A model generated the notes under the pieces. That model searched no databases, was not told the DNA's origin, and was given only the letters and a program-made list of their open reading frames with translations. A stretch of DNA of 64,000 nt from Betaproteobacteria bacterium (GTDB lineage: Bacteria; Pseudomonadota; Gammaproteobacteria; Burkholderiales; Usitatibacteraceae). Where the stretch lies: NCBI GenBank assembly GCA_016720925.1, contig JADKJR010000039.1, positions 1 through 64,000 of the forward strand. Direction: 5' to 3'. Every line of letters starts with the position of its first letter. The stretch's first letter is position 1. Positions 29,226-39,158 of the stretch are shown piece by piece. A program made the position numbers and the translations under genes.

Positions 29226-30705
29226 ATGCTGCCTTCCACGGGCGGGCATCCGATTCGCTTCCTGCTGAACCATCAGCTTTTCGAAGTAGACGACGTTGGG
29301 CCGACCACCACTATTCTGAATTTCCTGCGGCAACGGCAGGGTTACATGGGTACCAAGGAAGGATGCGCCGAGGGCGATTGCGGTGCCTGCACCGTAGTGG
29401 TCGGTGAACTCAGGCAGAATCAGCTTGAATTGAAAACGGTGAACGCCTGTATCCAGTTTTTGCCGACGCTGGACGGCAAGGCGCTGTTTACGGTGGAAGC
29501 GCTGCGTGGGAAGCATGGCCAGTTGCATCCGGTGCAGCACGCAATGGTTGAGTGTCACGCGTCGCAATGCGGCTTTTGCACGCCAGGATTCGTGATGTCG
29601 CTTTGGGGACTCTACGTCGATCACCACAAGAATAAGGGGGCCAGCCAACCTGACGAGGCGCTCGTACGTCAGTCCATCACCGGAAATCTATGCCGATGCA
29701 CCGGATACCGACCGATTGTCGATGCCGGCAAACTCATGTTCACGTTGCCGCAGGTCGAGTTTGATCATGAAACGGTTGCGAAGTCACTTGAAAGCCTGGT
29801 GCGCCGGACATCATTTAGCTACGAGTATCAGAAGCAACGATTCTTCGCGCCGAAGACACTTGCCGAGTTGATTGCACAGGGCCGCATTGCCGTCGTCGAC
29901 CCTTTTGGCCGGTGGCACCGATGTCGGACTTTGGGTAAACAAGCAGTTCCGCGAATTGGGTGACATTCTCTACATCGGCGAGGTTGCTGAGTTGCATTTG
30001 ATCGCCGAGGATGCAACCCATGTCACCATCGGCGCGGTCGTTTCGCTCAACCTTGCCTGCGACGCACTGAAAAACTATTTTCCCGAAATGAATGAAATGT
30101 GGGAACGATTCGCTTCCATGCCGATTCGCAATGCCGGCACACTCGGCGGCAATATCGCCAATGGCTCTCCAATTGGCGATGCGATGCCTGCGCTCATCGC
30201 GCTGCGTGCAGAAGTGACGTTGTCCAATGTCCAGAGAAGCCGTCGACTGCTATTGGAAGACTTGTATGTGGGCTACCAGAAGAAAGCGCTGCAACCCGAT
30301 GAGGTGCTCGTCTCCGTCAGCATTCCCAAGCCGACCCCCGCGCTGCGTTTTCGCGTCTACAAATTGTCCAAGCGCTTCGACTCTGATATTTCCGCCGTTT
30401 GCGCCGCATTCGCAATCGAACTGGATGGGCAAACCGTTGCCCGCTGTCGTATTGCATTTGGCGGTATGGCAGCCACGCCAAAGCGCGCGATTCATGCCGA
30501 AGAAAAGCTGATCGGACGCTTGTGGGATGAAGCCGCCGCGCGTTCCGCAATGGATGCACTCTCGCAGGATTACGCGCCACTGACCGATATGCGGGCAAGT
30601 GCCAACTACCGTCTGTCGGCTTCGCGCAATCTGCTATACCGATTTTTCCTGGAAACACGTCCTGTCAATCCGATGACGGCAAACGAACTGAGTGTGTTTG
30701 CGTGA
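29226..30705 (+). CDS. xdhA: Xanthine dehydrogenase small subunit, [2Fe-2S]/FAD (one frameshift)
   Basis: About 493 residues when joined. Two [2Fe-2S] centres: GCAEGDCGACTVVVGEL and CGFCTPGFVMSLWG with GNLCRCTGYRPI. The FAD domain starts LLAGGTDVGLWVNK and includes MPIRNAGTLGGNIANGSPIGD. The frame changes once near 29890-29905 (after LAELIAQG), just before LLAGGTDV. The start at 29226 (MLPSTGGHPIRFLLN) avoids overlap with hiuH. The stop overlaps the xdhB GTG by four bases. It works with XdhB to oxidise hypoxanthine and xanthine to urate. Confidence 0.93.
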
Positions 30706-33044
30706 GTCGCTCCATGAGCGACGAGTCAACGCAAATGGCGGACGACCTCCCGGCAGGCACTGCGCACCCGCATGAATCTGCGCATCTGCATGTGTCCGGC
30801 GAGGCCGTTTACGTCGACGATATTCCCGAGCTGCGTGGCACGCTTCATGCCGCCCTGGGTTTGAGTGAAAGGGCCTACGCGAGTGTCCTGTCGATAGACT
30901 TCAAGGAAGTGCACGCTTATCCGGACGTGGTTGACGTCCTGGTTTCGCAAGATATTCCCGGTACGAATGACTGTGGCCCGATTCTTCATGATGATCCAAT
31001 CCTGGCAGATGCCACCGTGAATTATCTTGGGCAACCGATGTTCGCCGTGATCGCAGATTCGCATGGTGCCGCGCGCCGTGCGGCCAGGCTTGCGCGGGTT
31101 GAGTATCAGGACCTGACTCCCACTTTATCGCCGCTGGCGGCGCGGCAGCAGGAAGGCTTCGTCATTCCGCCCATGCACCGGTCGCAAGGCGACGCGCTAA
31201 GTGCCCTCGCACGCGCCCCCCGAAGAATGTCCGGCCAGTTCCAGGTTGGCGGGCAAGAGCAGTTTTACCTGGAGGGACAGATTTCCTACGCCGTGCCGAC
31301 CGAAGACGACGGCATTCATCTCTGGTGCTCGACCCAGCATCCCAGCGAAATGCAGCACATGGTGGCCCACGCACTCAAACTGCAGTCCAATCAGGTCACT
31401 GTGGAAGTCCGCCGCATGGGTGGCGGTTTCGGTGGCAAGGAATCGCAGTCAGCGCTGTTTGCCTGCGTGGCGGCCATTGCAGCCAGACGATTGCGGCGCC
31501 CGGTCAAACTTCGGCTCGACCGTGATGACGACATGATGATCACCGGCAAGCGCCACGATTTTCATTTTGAGTATGAAGTTGGCTACGACGATGATGGCCT
31601 GATCAAAGCGCTCAAGATCGAGTTACTGGCTCGGGCCGGATTTTCCGCCGATTTGTCGGGCCCTGTCATGTCGCGCGCGGTATGCCACGTCGACAATGCC
31701 TACTACCTGAGCGATGTCGATATTCGCGGACTCTGCGCACGCACCAACACACAGTCGAATACGGCATTCCGTGGTTTTGGCGGTCCGCAGGGTGCAATTG
31801 CCATTGAGTACATTCTCGACAACATTGCGCGCGATCTGGGGAAGGATCCGCTGGACGTTCGCAAACTGAACCTCTACGGAAATGATGAACGGAACGTCAC
31901 GCCCTACGGCATGATCGTTGAGGACAATGTGATTCATGAACTGGTCGATCAGCTTGAACGCTCCAGCGAATACCGTATGCGGCGCGAAGCTATTCGTGCG
32001 TTCAATGCGCTTAGCCCCATCCTGAAAAAGGGTATTGCGCTGACACCCGTAAAGTTCGGCATCTCATTCAACATGGTGCACTTCAATCAGGCTGGAGCGC
32101 TGGTCCACATCTACACCGATGGCTCGGTGCTGGTGAATCATGGCGGGACCGAGATGGGGCAGGGCCTTCACACCAAGGTTGCACAGATCGTCGCAACAGA
32201 GTTGGGCATTAGCGTCGCGCGTGTACGCGCAACGGCGACCGATACCAGCAAGGTTGCCAATACATCGGCTACCGCGGCGTCCACCGGAAGCGATCTGAAC
32301 GGCAAAGCCGCCCAGGACGCCGCCGCAACAATCAAGACGCGCCTGGCATCATTTGCGGCTGACAAATTTGGCGGCGCACCCGATGCGGTGAGTTTTGCGG
32401 GCGACAGGGTACAAGTTAACGGTCAATCGATCAGTTTTCCGGAACTCGTGCAGATGGCCAATCACGCGCGCGTGCAACTCTGGTCGGACGGCTTCTACGC
32501 CACCCCCAAGGTGCATTGGGATCGACATGCCATGCAGGGGCGACCCTTTCTGTATTTCGCCTACGGTGCCGCTGTGTCCGAGGTCGTCATCGATACCCTG
32601 ACGGGTGAATCAAAGCTGCTGCGTGCCGACCTGCTGCACGACGCGGGCAACTCCATTAATCCGGCGATCGATATTGGCCAGATAGAAGGCGCGTTCATCC
32701 AGGGCACGGGCTGGCTCACCACCGAAGAGTTGTGGTGGAACGATCAAGGCAAGCTCATGACTCACGCGCCGTCGACTTACAAGATCCCCGCGGTCAATGA
32801 TTGCCCCGCCGATTTCCGCGTTGCATTGTTTAAGAATCAGAATATCGAAGACACGATATTTCGCTCAAAGGCCGTCGGTGAGCCGCCATTGTTACTGGCG
32901 TTTTCGGTTTTCTTCGCGATTCGCGATGCCATCGCCAGCGTTGGGGACTACCGCACCAATCCACCGCTGAACGCGCCCGCCACGCCGGAGGCGATTCTCA
33001 CCGCCGTGGATTCCATTCGGCCACAGGGCGTGGTAGCGGCATGA
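30702..33044 (+). CDS. xdhB: Xanthine dehydrogenase large subunit, molybdopterin-binding
   Basis: 780 residues, intact. Molybdopterin motifs GGGFGGKESQSALFA, substrate-pocket Arg in NTAFRGFGGPQGA, and GGTEMGQGLHTKVAQI. The catalytic Glu is in KAVGEPPLLLAFSVFFA near the C-terminus. The GTG start overlaps the xdhA stop; an ATG four codons later is possible. The stop overlaps the xdhC ATG (ATGA). Together these show a translationally coupled xdhABC operon. Confidence 0.96.
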   Translation: MSRSMSDESTQMADDLPAGTAHPHESAHLHVSGEAVYVDDIPELRGTLHAALGLSERAYASVLSIDFKEVHAYPDVVDVLVSQDIPGTNDCGPILHDDPILADATVNYLGQPMFAVIADSHGAARRAARLARVEYQDLTPTLSPLAARQQEGFVIPPMHRSQGDALSALARAPRRMSGQFQVGGQEQFYLEGQISYAVPTEDDGIHLWCSTQHPSEMQHMVAHALKLQSNQVTVEVRRMGGGFGGKESQSALFACVAAIAARRLRRPVKLRLDRDDDMMITGKRHDFHFEYEVGYDDDGLIKALKIELLARAGFSADLSGPVMSRAVCHVDNAYYLSDVDIRGLCARTNTQSNTAFRGFGGPQGAIAIEYILDNIARDLGKDPLDVRKLNLYGNDERNVTPYGMIVEDNVIHELVDQLERSSEYRMRREAIRAFNALSPILKKGIALTPVKFGISFNMVHFNQAGALVHIYTDGSVLVNHGGTEMGQGLHTKVAQIVATELGISVARVRATATDTSKVANTSATAASTGSDLNGKAAQDAAATIKTRLASFAADKFGGAPDAVSFAGDRVQVNGQSISFPELVQMANHARVQLWSDGFYATPKVHWDRHAMQGRPFLYFAYGAAVSEVVIDTLTGESKLLRADLLHDAGNSINPAIDIGQIEGAFIQGTGWLTTEELWWNDQGKLMTHAPSTYKIPAVNDCPADFRVALFKNQNIEDTIFRSKAVGEPPLLLAFSVFFAIRDAIASVGDYRTNPPLNAPATPEAILTAVDSIRPQGVVAA

Positions 33045-34138
33045 GCCATTGGATTGATAATCTGGCAGGCGTTCAGTCCCGGCAGCAGCCCGCGATTTCT
33101 GTTGCCGTCGCGTCGACCAAAGGATCGGTGCCGCGTGAAGCCGGCACGCGGATGCTGGTCACCCCGACGGAAGTCCTGGGTACCATTGGCGGTGGGCATC
33201 TCGAATTCAAGGCCATTCAAATTGCCCGGGACATGCTCGCAGCCGGAGGCAAAGGCGCGCTGATGCGTTTTCCATTGGGCGCCAGTCTCGGCCAGTGCTG
33301 TGGCGGATTGATGAATCTATTGTTTGAGCCCGTGCTGCCGTGCGACGAATGGGTCGCGGCCGTACGTGACTTCCAACAAAAGGGAAAAAGCATTATTGTC
33401 GTGACATGCGTGCGTGGGTGCGGAACATCCGGAAAGCTACTTGTCGCCGCGGATGAGTTGGTGGGTTCGCTGGGCGGCGAAACACTGGATCGCGAGATAA
33501 CGGCGATCGCCAGACAACGCCTCGCCGGCTATCCCTCATCAACCCTGCTGACGGTGGCGGGTGACGCGTACTTTTTTGAGGCAATCGCGGCGCCGGATTT
33601 CAATATTGTTTTGTTTGGCGCCGGTCACGTCGGGCGCGCGGTAGTGAAAATTCTTGCGGAGTTGCCATGCAAGATTACGTGGATCGATTGCCGGGAAGCG
33701 GAGTTTCCAGCCGAGGTCCCGCGCGGCGTCGACATGCGCTTGAGCGATTTTCCGGAGGATGAGGTTGCGTTCGCGGCCGCGGGAAGCTATTTTCTGGTCA
33801 TGACCCATAGCCATCAACTCGACCAGGTGATATGCGAACGAATTTTCGCACGCCAGGATTTTGCCTACTTCGGCCTGATCGGGTCGCTGTCCAAGCGTCG
33901 GCAATTTGAACGGCGATTCGCCGCGCGTGGCATTCCGGCGGTCCGATTTGCCGATATGAATTGCCCCATTGGCGCGGGTGGCATTGCGTCGAAAGAGCCG
34001 ATGGCCATTGCCGTTTCGGTGGCGGCGGAACTGTTGCAACGACGCGAGGCCTTGCAACAAATGTGCAAGGGTGGAATGAGCGACTTCCACTTGCTCCCAC
34101 CCAGCAATGAACGGGAATCTGGATCCCTTCTGAAGTAG
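33041..34138 (+). CDS. xdhC: Xanthine dehydrogenase accessory protein XdhC
   Basis: 365 residues. Binds and sulfurates the molybdenum cofactor before insertion into XdhB. Motifs: STKGSVPREAGTRMLV, GTIGGGHLEFKAI and the Cys pair GQCCGGLMNLL in the N-terminal domain. A Rossmann-like C-terminal domain follows (VLFGAGHVGRAVVKIL; GLIGSLSKRRQFERR; CPIGAGGIASKEPMAIAVS). Its start overlaps the xdhB stop. Confidence 0.95.
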   Translation: MSHWIDNLAGVQSRQQPAISVAVASTKGSVPREAGTRMLVTPTEVLGTIGGGHLEFKAIQIARDMLAAGGKGALMRFPLGASLGQCCGGLMNLLFEPVLPCDEWVAAVRDFQQKGKSIIVVTCVRGCGTSGKLLVAADELVGSLGGETLDREITAIARQRLAGYPSSTLLTVAGDAYFFEAIAAPDFNIVLFGAGHVGRAVVKILAELPCKITWIDCREAEFPAEVPRGVDMRLSDFPEDEVAFAAAGSYFLVMTHSHQLDQVICERIFARQDFAYFGLIGSLSKRRQFERRFAARGIPAVRFADMNCPIGAGGIASKEPMAIAVSVAAELLQRREALQQMCKGGMSDFHLLPPSNERESGSLLK

Positions 34139-34199
34139 CGGCCAAGGCGGGCAATGACGCCTGCCGAAAAATGTTTTTCCGGAAAATGACTCACTGCAA

Positions 34200-35390
34200 A
34201 TGGAAGCATACCTTCTCGATTGGCTGAATCTGTTATTGCGCTGGTTGCACCTCATCACCGGTGCCGCCTGGATCGGCGCGTCATTTTATTTTGTGTTGCT
34301 CGACAATAGCTTGAGACCGCCGGCAAGTGAAGAGGACATCAAGCGCGGCGTTCATGGTGATTACTGGGCAGTTCACGGCGGCGGGTTTTATCACAGCCAG
34401 AAATATCTCACCGGGCCCAAGCGCGAGCCGCTGACGCTGGAATTGCACTGGTCCAAGTGGGAGGCCTACACCACCTGGCTGTCCGGCATGGGGCTGCTGG
34501 CGATCATCTACTGGTTTGGCGCAAGCACGTATCTCATCGACACGACCGTACTCGCCCTGACACCGGCGCCGGCCATTGGCATTAGCGCCGCATTCATCGC
34601 CTTGGGATGGCTGGTTTACGACGGCCTTTGCCGGCTGCTTGCGGGCCGCGAAAACATCCTGGCGGCAATCGTATTTGCGTTTGTCATGCTTGCCGATTGG
34701 ACACTGTTCCAGATCTTCGGCGCGCGCGCGGCCTATGTGCACGTCGGCGCGATGATGGGCACCATGATGGTGGCGAACGTGTTCGTCCATATCATTCCCG
34801 GGCAGAAGAAAATGGTTGCGGCGATCCGCGCCGGGCAGCCTGTCGACCCCACTCCCGGAATCATTGGCAAGCAGCGGTCTGTGCACAACACCTATTTCAC
34901 CTTGCCGGTGCTGTTCATCATGATCAGCAATCACTACCCGATGACCTACAGCCATCCGCACGGCTGGGCGGTGTTGGGGGCGATCATGCTGGCGGGGGTG
35001 TTGATACGGCAGTTTTTTGTGTTGCGTTTGAAGAAGAAGATGGTTCCTTCACTCATCGCCATTGCGGTTGCGCTGCTGCTCGGTGTGGGTGTATTACTCG
35101 CACCCAGGGCCAACGACAAGACTGCAGGCACGGTGACGTTTTCGGACGTGAAGGCGGTGATCGACCTGCGCTGTGTCGCGTGTCACGCCGCACAGCCTAC
35201 TTTCGCGGGCTTCAGCCAGCCGCCGAAGGGGGTGATACTCGAAACCGCCGATCAAGTTGCCATCCATGCCGTCAAGATGGCCGAGGTAATATCCAACCGC
35301 TACATGCCGATCGGCAATCTGACACACATGACCGAAGCGGAGCGGGCGTTGATCGCAAACTGGTTTGCGCAAGGCGCGACAACCAAATGA
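34200..35390 (+). CDS. puuD: Urate hydroxylase PuuD (membrane protein with cytochrome c domain)
   Basis: 396 residues. An N-terminal membrane domain of about eight helices (LNLLLRWLHLITGAAWIGAS; GGGFYHSQKYL; LHWSKWEAYTTWLSGMGLLA) is fused to a C-terminal cytochrome c domain. CVACH lies at residues 325-329, and a later Met in NRYMPIGNLTHM is the likely distal haem ligand. It oxidises urate to 5-hydroxyisourate and passes electrons to the respiratory chain, so no hydrogen peroxide is made as in soluble uricase. It lies 61 bases after xdhC and supplies HiuH's substrate. Confidence 0.94.
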   Translation: MEAYLLDWLNLLLRWLHLITGAAWIGASFYFVLLDNSLRPPASEEDIKRGVHGDYWAVHGGGFYHSQKYLTGPKREPLTLELHWSKWEAYTTWLSGMGLLAIIYWFGASTYLIDTTVLALTPAPAIGISAAFIALGWLVYDGLCRLLAGRENILAAIVFAFVMLADWTLFQIFGARAAYVHVGAMMGTMMVANVFVHIIPGQKKMVAAIRAGQPVDPTPGIIGKQRSVHNTYFTLPVLFIMISNHYPMTYSHPHGWAVLGAIMLAGVLIRQFFVLRLKKKMVPSLIAIAVALLLGVGVLLAPRANDKTAGTVTFSDVKAVIDLRCVACHAAQPTFAGFSQPPKGVILETADQVAIHAVKMAEVISNRYMPIGNLTHMTEAERALIANWFAQGATTK

Positions 35391-35424
35391 ATCCAGCAGC
35401 CTCACTCAAACTTTGCGCCCGCCC

Positions 35425-36744
35425 ATGAATTCCGGCCTTCAGGCATTTCGCGCGTCCATCCTGCATTTCGTCGGTAATCCCGATGAACTCGGTGATCGTG
35501 CCTGCGAGTACTTCGAAGACGGCCTCCTCGTCATCAAGGACGGCCGCGTTCATCAATTGGGCGACGCCGTGACGCTATTGGCCACGCTTCCCAAAGGACT
35601 GGCCGTGACCGACTACCGGGGCCGCTTGATCATGCCTGGCTTTGTCGATACCCACATTCATTTTGCGCAAGCGGACATTGTTGCTTCACACGGCGAACAC
35701 CTGCTCGAATGGCTCCAACGCTACACCTTTCCGGAAGAACGGCGTTTCGCCGATGAGGAACATGCCGCCGAGGTCGCGGAGTTTTCGATCAACGAAATGT
35801 TGCGCAACGGCACGACCACCAGCATGGTCTTCGCCACGGTGCACAAATCATCGGTGAACGCGATCATGCGCGCCGCTGAATCGCGCGGACTCTGCATGAT
35901 CGCCGGCAAGGTGATGATGGACCGGAACTGCCCGGACGCGCTGTGCGATACCGCAGAGAGCAGCTACGTGGACAGCAAGGCATTGATCGAGAAATGGCAC
36001 GGGGCAGGGGAGGGCCGCCTGCGGTATGCCGTTACGCCGCGGTTTGCGCCGACGTCGAGCGAGCGTCAACTGGCGTTTGCCGGGCAATTGCTGGACGAGC
36101 ATCCCGGCGTGTATCTGCAAACGCATCTGGCGGAAACCGCGAGCGAATGCCAATGGGTCAAGACGCTGTTCCCCTGGAGCACCAGTTACCTGGATGTCTA
36201 CGATCATTTCGGCATGTTGCGGCCGAAAACGGTTTACGCGCACTGCATTCATCTCGATGATCGTGATCGGCAGCGGATGGCCGAGAGCGGGGCGGCGATG
36301 TCGTTTTGCCCGACCTCAAACCTGTTTCTCGGCAGCGGCCTGTTCGATGCCGGCTCCGCCACCCGCAGCGGCGTGCGCCTCGGCCTCGGTACCGACGTCG
36401 GCGGCGGCACCAGCTTCAGCATCCTGCGCACCTTGCATGAAGCCTTCAAGGTGATTCAATTGTCGGGGCAAAGCATGAACGCGTTGCAGGGGCTTTATCA
36501 CGCCACGCTCGGCGGCGCGCGCGCGCTTTACCTCGATAATGAAATCGGCAGTTTTGCGCCGGGAAAATACGCTGACTTCGTGGTGCTGAACCTCACCGCA
36601 ACGCCACTGATTGAGCGGCGTATGTCGAAGGCCAAGACCCTGGCCGAGCGCCTGTTTGTGCTCATGATGCTGGCGGATGAACACATGGTCGATGCGACCC
36701 ATGTGAAGGGGCGCAAATTGTTCGAGCGCAGCGGAAATCGGTGA
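35425..36744 (+). CDS. guaD: Guanine deaminase
   Basis: 439 residues, amidohydrolase fold. Zinc-site motifs: MPGFVDTHIHFAQAD, HLAETASECQWV, VYAHCIHLDDRDRQ and GLGTDVGGGTSFSIL. Converts guanine to xanthine, the substrate of XdhAB. The start at 35425 (MNSGLQAFRASILHFVG) is preferred over 35365 because that overlaps puuD. It completes the set guanine-xanthine-urate-HIU-OHCU-allantoin-allantoate encoded in this cluster. Confidence 0.95.
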   Translation: MNSGLQAFRASILHFVGNPDELGDRACEYFEDGLLVIKDGRVHQLGDAVTLLATLPKGLAVTDYRGRLIMPGFVDTHIHFAQADIVASHGEHLLEWLQRYTFPEERRFADEEHAAEVAEFSINEMLRNGTTTSMVFATVHKSSVNAIMRAAESRGLCMIAGKVMMDRNCPDALCDTAESSYVDSKALIEKWHGAGEGRLRYAVTPRFAPTSSERQLAFAGQLLDEHPGVYLQTHLAETASECQWVKTLFPWSTSYLDVYDHFGMLRPKTVYAHCIHLDDRDRQRMAESGAAMSFCPTSNLFLGSGLFDAGSATRSGVRLGLGTDVGGGTSFSILRTLHEAFKVIQLSGQSMNALQGLYHATLGGARALYLDNEIGSFAPGKYADFVVLNLTATPLIERRMSKAKTLAERLFVLMMLADEHMVDATHVKGRKLFERSGNR

Positions 36745-36770
36745 TTTTCCGCCGCGCTGCGTGCAGGCCG

Positions 36771-37325
36771 TTACTGCACCCGGCGCACTCGCGGGGAGTG
36801 ATTGATTTTTTCGAATTCCAGGTAAAACGCACCCAGTGCGCCGCGGCGGATGCGGACCTTTGGATCCGTCAGCGTCAGGTAACGATTGCTGTCATCTGCA
36901 ATTTGCCAGACCTGTCCATTGGCCAGCTTGATCATGGACTTCGCATCCCAGCCTTCGAAGCGGCCGGGAATGGTGCTCTCAATGGCATCCAACGTGGCGG
37001 GGCTCGTGCGATTCTCGAGGCCAAATTGATCAGACTTTTGTGGCGCTGATGGTGAGGCTGATGCCACCGCGGCAATTGGCGCCGGGGATGGCATGGCGGG
37101 CGCTGATGTTGCCGCAACGGCCGGCGCAGGACGTGGCTCCGCTTGAACCGCCGGCTTGGAGGCTACCGCTTTGGGCTCGACAACCGTCACCGACAGCGCG
37201 TCATAGCAAGCCAGTCGCGCGGTCGAATCGATGATGCCCCGGCAACGCAGGATTCCCGCATCGTTTGCCAGCACGCCAGTGGAAACAGTGAGCAAGACAA
37301 ACAGCAATTTCATTTTATTTTTCAT
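36771..37325 (-). CDS. Secreted hypothetical protein with Cys-pair N-terminal motif and proline/alanine linker
   Basis: 184 residues. Signal peptide (MKLLFVLLTVSTGVLA), then a short motif CRGIIDSTARLACYDAL with two Cys and the ARLACYD pattern found at the N-terminus of many small proteobacterial periplasmic proteins. A Pro/Ala-rich linker (PAPAVAATSAPAMPSPAP) leads to a compact C-terminal domain (WQIADDSNRYLTLTDPKVRI; GAFYLEFEKIN). Function unknown. Convergent with guaD, stops 26 bases apart. Confidence 0.7.
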   Translation of the reverse strand: MKNKMKLLFVLLTVSTGVLANDAGILRCRGIIDSTARLACYDALSVTVVEPKAVASKPAVQAEPRPAPAVAATSAPAMPSPAPIAAVASASPSAPQKSDQFGLENRTSPATLDAIESTIPGRFEGWDAKSMIKLANGQVWQIADDSNRYLTLTDPKVRIRRGALGAFYLEFEKINHSPRVRRVQ

Positions 37326-37416
37326 GGTGTGGCAATCGCCCGAAGAATATTTTCTTGGTGGATTGTACAGAAGATCGCCACGCGTTCGCGTTCACCCCTG
37401 CGCCGGACAGAACTGC

Positions 37417-37481
37417 CAATCTCTAGTACTGGAGCGGCGTTTCAGGCATAAATGCCCCGAAACGCCCGTCAAATGGCGATC
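37417..37481. repeat. Dispersed ~66-bp imperfect palindrome, copy 1
   Basis: Reads AATCTCTAGTACTGGAGCG, then the inner hairpin GGCATAAATGCC, then a degenerate right arm. Same element as at 41689, 48240 and 63749; lies between two minus-strand genes. The right arm is the most decayed of the four. Confidence 0.6.
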
Positions 37482-37511
37482 TGCGCGTCGCAAAGCCGGA
37501 CGATCAACCTG

Positions 37512-37880
37512 CTACTCGAGAAGCGTTCCCCCGAACGCCTGCCGGCCCGCAGCGGGCGGCGCATACTGGACATGCACTCGATCTGGTGGACGCCCAATGC
37601 ATTTTGCGACCACCTTGGTTACGGCCATGGCTTCTGTTTCGCGCGCAGCGCCGTCCGGCGGGTGTGCGTGCAGAACCGTCACAAAGACCGGCAATTCCGA
37701 CGCAATGAGTTCAACCGCATTTTCCGCATAGTCGCGACTGTCCAGATAATGCAATCGCACCCACGTACGGCCGGGCTGGCTGCCGAACGTCTCGCCGAGC
37801 GCATCCGCGAGTGCGCGAGCAGAGGTGGCGCCAGAATCGGCCACCGACACACAGACGATTTCGATATCAACGATGGGCAT
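37512..37880 (-). CDS. Tautomerase/MIF-superfamily protein
   Basis: 122 residues. Begins MPIVDIEIV, so Pro-2 would be the N-terminal catalytic base after Met removal. The body follows the tautomerase pattern, with ALADALGETFGSQPGRTWVRL and the end VHVQYAPPAAGRQAFGGTLLE, resembling the PxAxGRxAFGG tail of this superfamily. The substrate is not predictable. It lies 27 bases after aqpZ on the same strand. Confidence 0.75.
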   Translation of the reverse strand: MPIVDIEIVCVSVADSGATSARALADALGETFGSQPGRTWVRLHYLDSRDYAENAVELIASELPVFVTVLHAHPPDGAARETEAMAVTKVVAKCIGRPPDRVHVQYAPPAAGRQAFGGTLLE

Positions 37881-37907
37881 ATATGCCGACGAGATTTCTA
37901 TCGAAAC

Positions 37908-38597
37908 TCAACTTTCCTCGCCGCCGATGAACCGATAAGTCATCGCCCCTAGTACCGCGCCAACTATCGGTGCGAGCCAGAACAGCCAAAGCTGACCGAT
38001 CGCCCAATCGCCAACAAATAGCGCGACACCGGTGCTGCGCGCGGGATTGACCGACGTATTGGTCACTGGAATGCTGATCAGGTGAATGAGCGTCAACGCG
38101 AGGCCGATGGCGATCGGGGCAAAGCCGGTCGGTGCGCGCTTGTCCGTGGCGCCGAGAATCACCAGCAGGAAAAACATCGTCATCACAACTTCGGTGATTA
38201 GCGCGGCCAGAAGCGAATAATGGCCGGGAGAATGTTCGCCATAACCGTTCGATGCAAAGCCCTTGGTCACATCAAATCCCGGCGCCCCGCTGGCGATGAG
38301 ATAGAGCACGCCGCCCGCGACGATGGCGCCGAACACCTGCGCGACGATGTAGGGCGCGAGCTTGCCTGCCGGGAACCGGCCGCCCGCCCAGAGACCAATC
38401 GATACCGCCGGGTTGAGGTGGCAGCCTGAAATGTGACCGATGGCAAACGCCATGGTCAGCACCGTGAGGCCGAAGGCCAGCGAGACGCCGTGCAAACCAA
38501 TGCCGACATTCGGGAATGCGGCGGCCAATACCGCACTACCGCAGCCGCCAAGAACGAGCCAGAACGTACCAAGGAACTCCGCGCCGTATTGCTTCAT
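37908..38597 (-). CDS. aqpZ: Aquaporin Z
   Basis: 229 residues, six membrane helices plus two half-helices. Two NPA boxes: GCHLNPAVSIGLWAG and NTSVNPARSTGVALF; the Arg after the second NPA is the selectivity-filter residue. Opens MKQYGAEFLGTFWLVLGGCGSAVLA as in AqpZ. Mediates water flux across the inner membrane. Intact; a AGGAGAGG-type ribosome site precedes the start. Confidence 0.95.
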   Translation of the reverse strand: MKQYGAEFLGTFWLVLGGCGSAVLAAAFPNVGIGLHGVSLAFGLTVLTMAFAIGHISGCHLNPAVSIGLWAGGRFPAGKLAPYIVAQVFGAIVAGGVLYLIASGAPGFDVTKGFASNGYGEHSPGHYSLLAALITEVVMTMFFLLVILGATDKRAPTGFAPIAIGLALTLIHLISIPVTNTSVNPARSTGVALFVGDWAIGQLWLFWLAPIVGAVLGAMTYRFIGGEES

Positions 38598-38733
38598 TTG
38601 CCTCTCCTGTTGATCGGTGGGAAGTGAAAGTGTGAATCATAACCGCTGATATGCGCGGCTTGTCAGTTTGCAACTCGCGTCAGGAGACAGCCGCAGCAAG
38701 TGGTAGCCAACAGAAGCGGATGCGAATGGCGAT

Positions 38734-39018
38734 TTATGCCTCGTGCCGGTTATCGCCGGTCACACCATCTGATTGGCCGGCGCATTGATGAGCTGCATTG
38801 CCATTGACCGGACCATTGCTCCGGCGAGGAGTGTCGGGCGCAGCACACTCTGTCGGATCGGCGACGAAGAGCCACGCAACGATCAGGCAAGCGGGAACGG
38901 CCAGGAACCACTCCGACCGCGACGTGAGACTTTGGCCGACAACCCCGATCGCGCCGCCGACAGCAAGGCACGCAAGCAGAAGGAAAAGCCGTCGCGCGAG
39001 CCGTGGTTTGCGGGGCAT
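38734..39018 (-). CDS. Small membrane protein of unknown function
   Basis: About 94 residues from MPRKPRLARRL (an upstream in-frame Met at 39039 is possible). Basic N-terminus, then two hydrophobic helices (LFLLLACLAVGGAIGVVGQSL and FLAVPACLIVAWLFVA) and a polar tail. No family recognised. Hydrophobic layout and a basic leader support a real gene, but evidence is limited. Confidence 0.45.
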   Translation of the reverse strand: MPRKPRLARRLFLLLACLAVGGAIGVVGQSLTSRSEWFLAVPACLIVAWLFVADPTECAAPDTPRRSNGPVNGNAAHQCAGQSDGVTGDNRHEA

Positions 39019-39158
39019 TGCGTTTTCACGCGGCGGCATTGGCGCCCCTGCGTGCGGGGCAGGCGGCTGGATTTTGCTGAATGTCTTTCATCGTTTCATC
39101 CATGACACGGAAGGCGCGTCAGCATATCTGCCATCATCGGGCGGGGCGCGGTAGGACC

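Noticed and set aside
37452..37952. Plus-strand gene opposite the tautomerase
   Set aside because: It is antisense to a recognisable tautomerase with its catalytic Pro and starts in a repeat.
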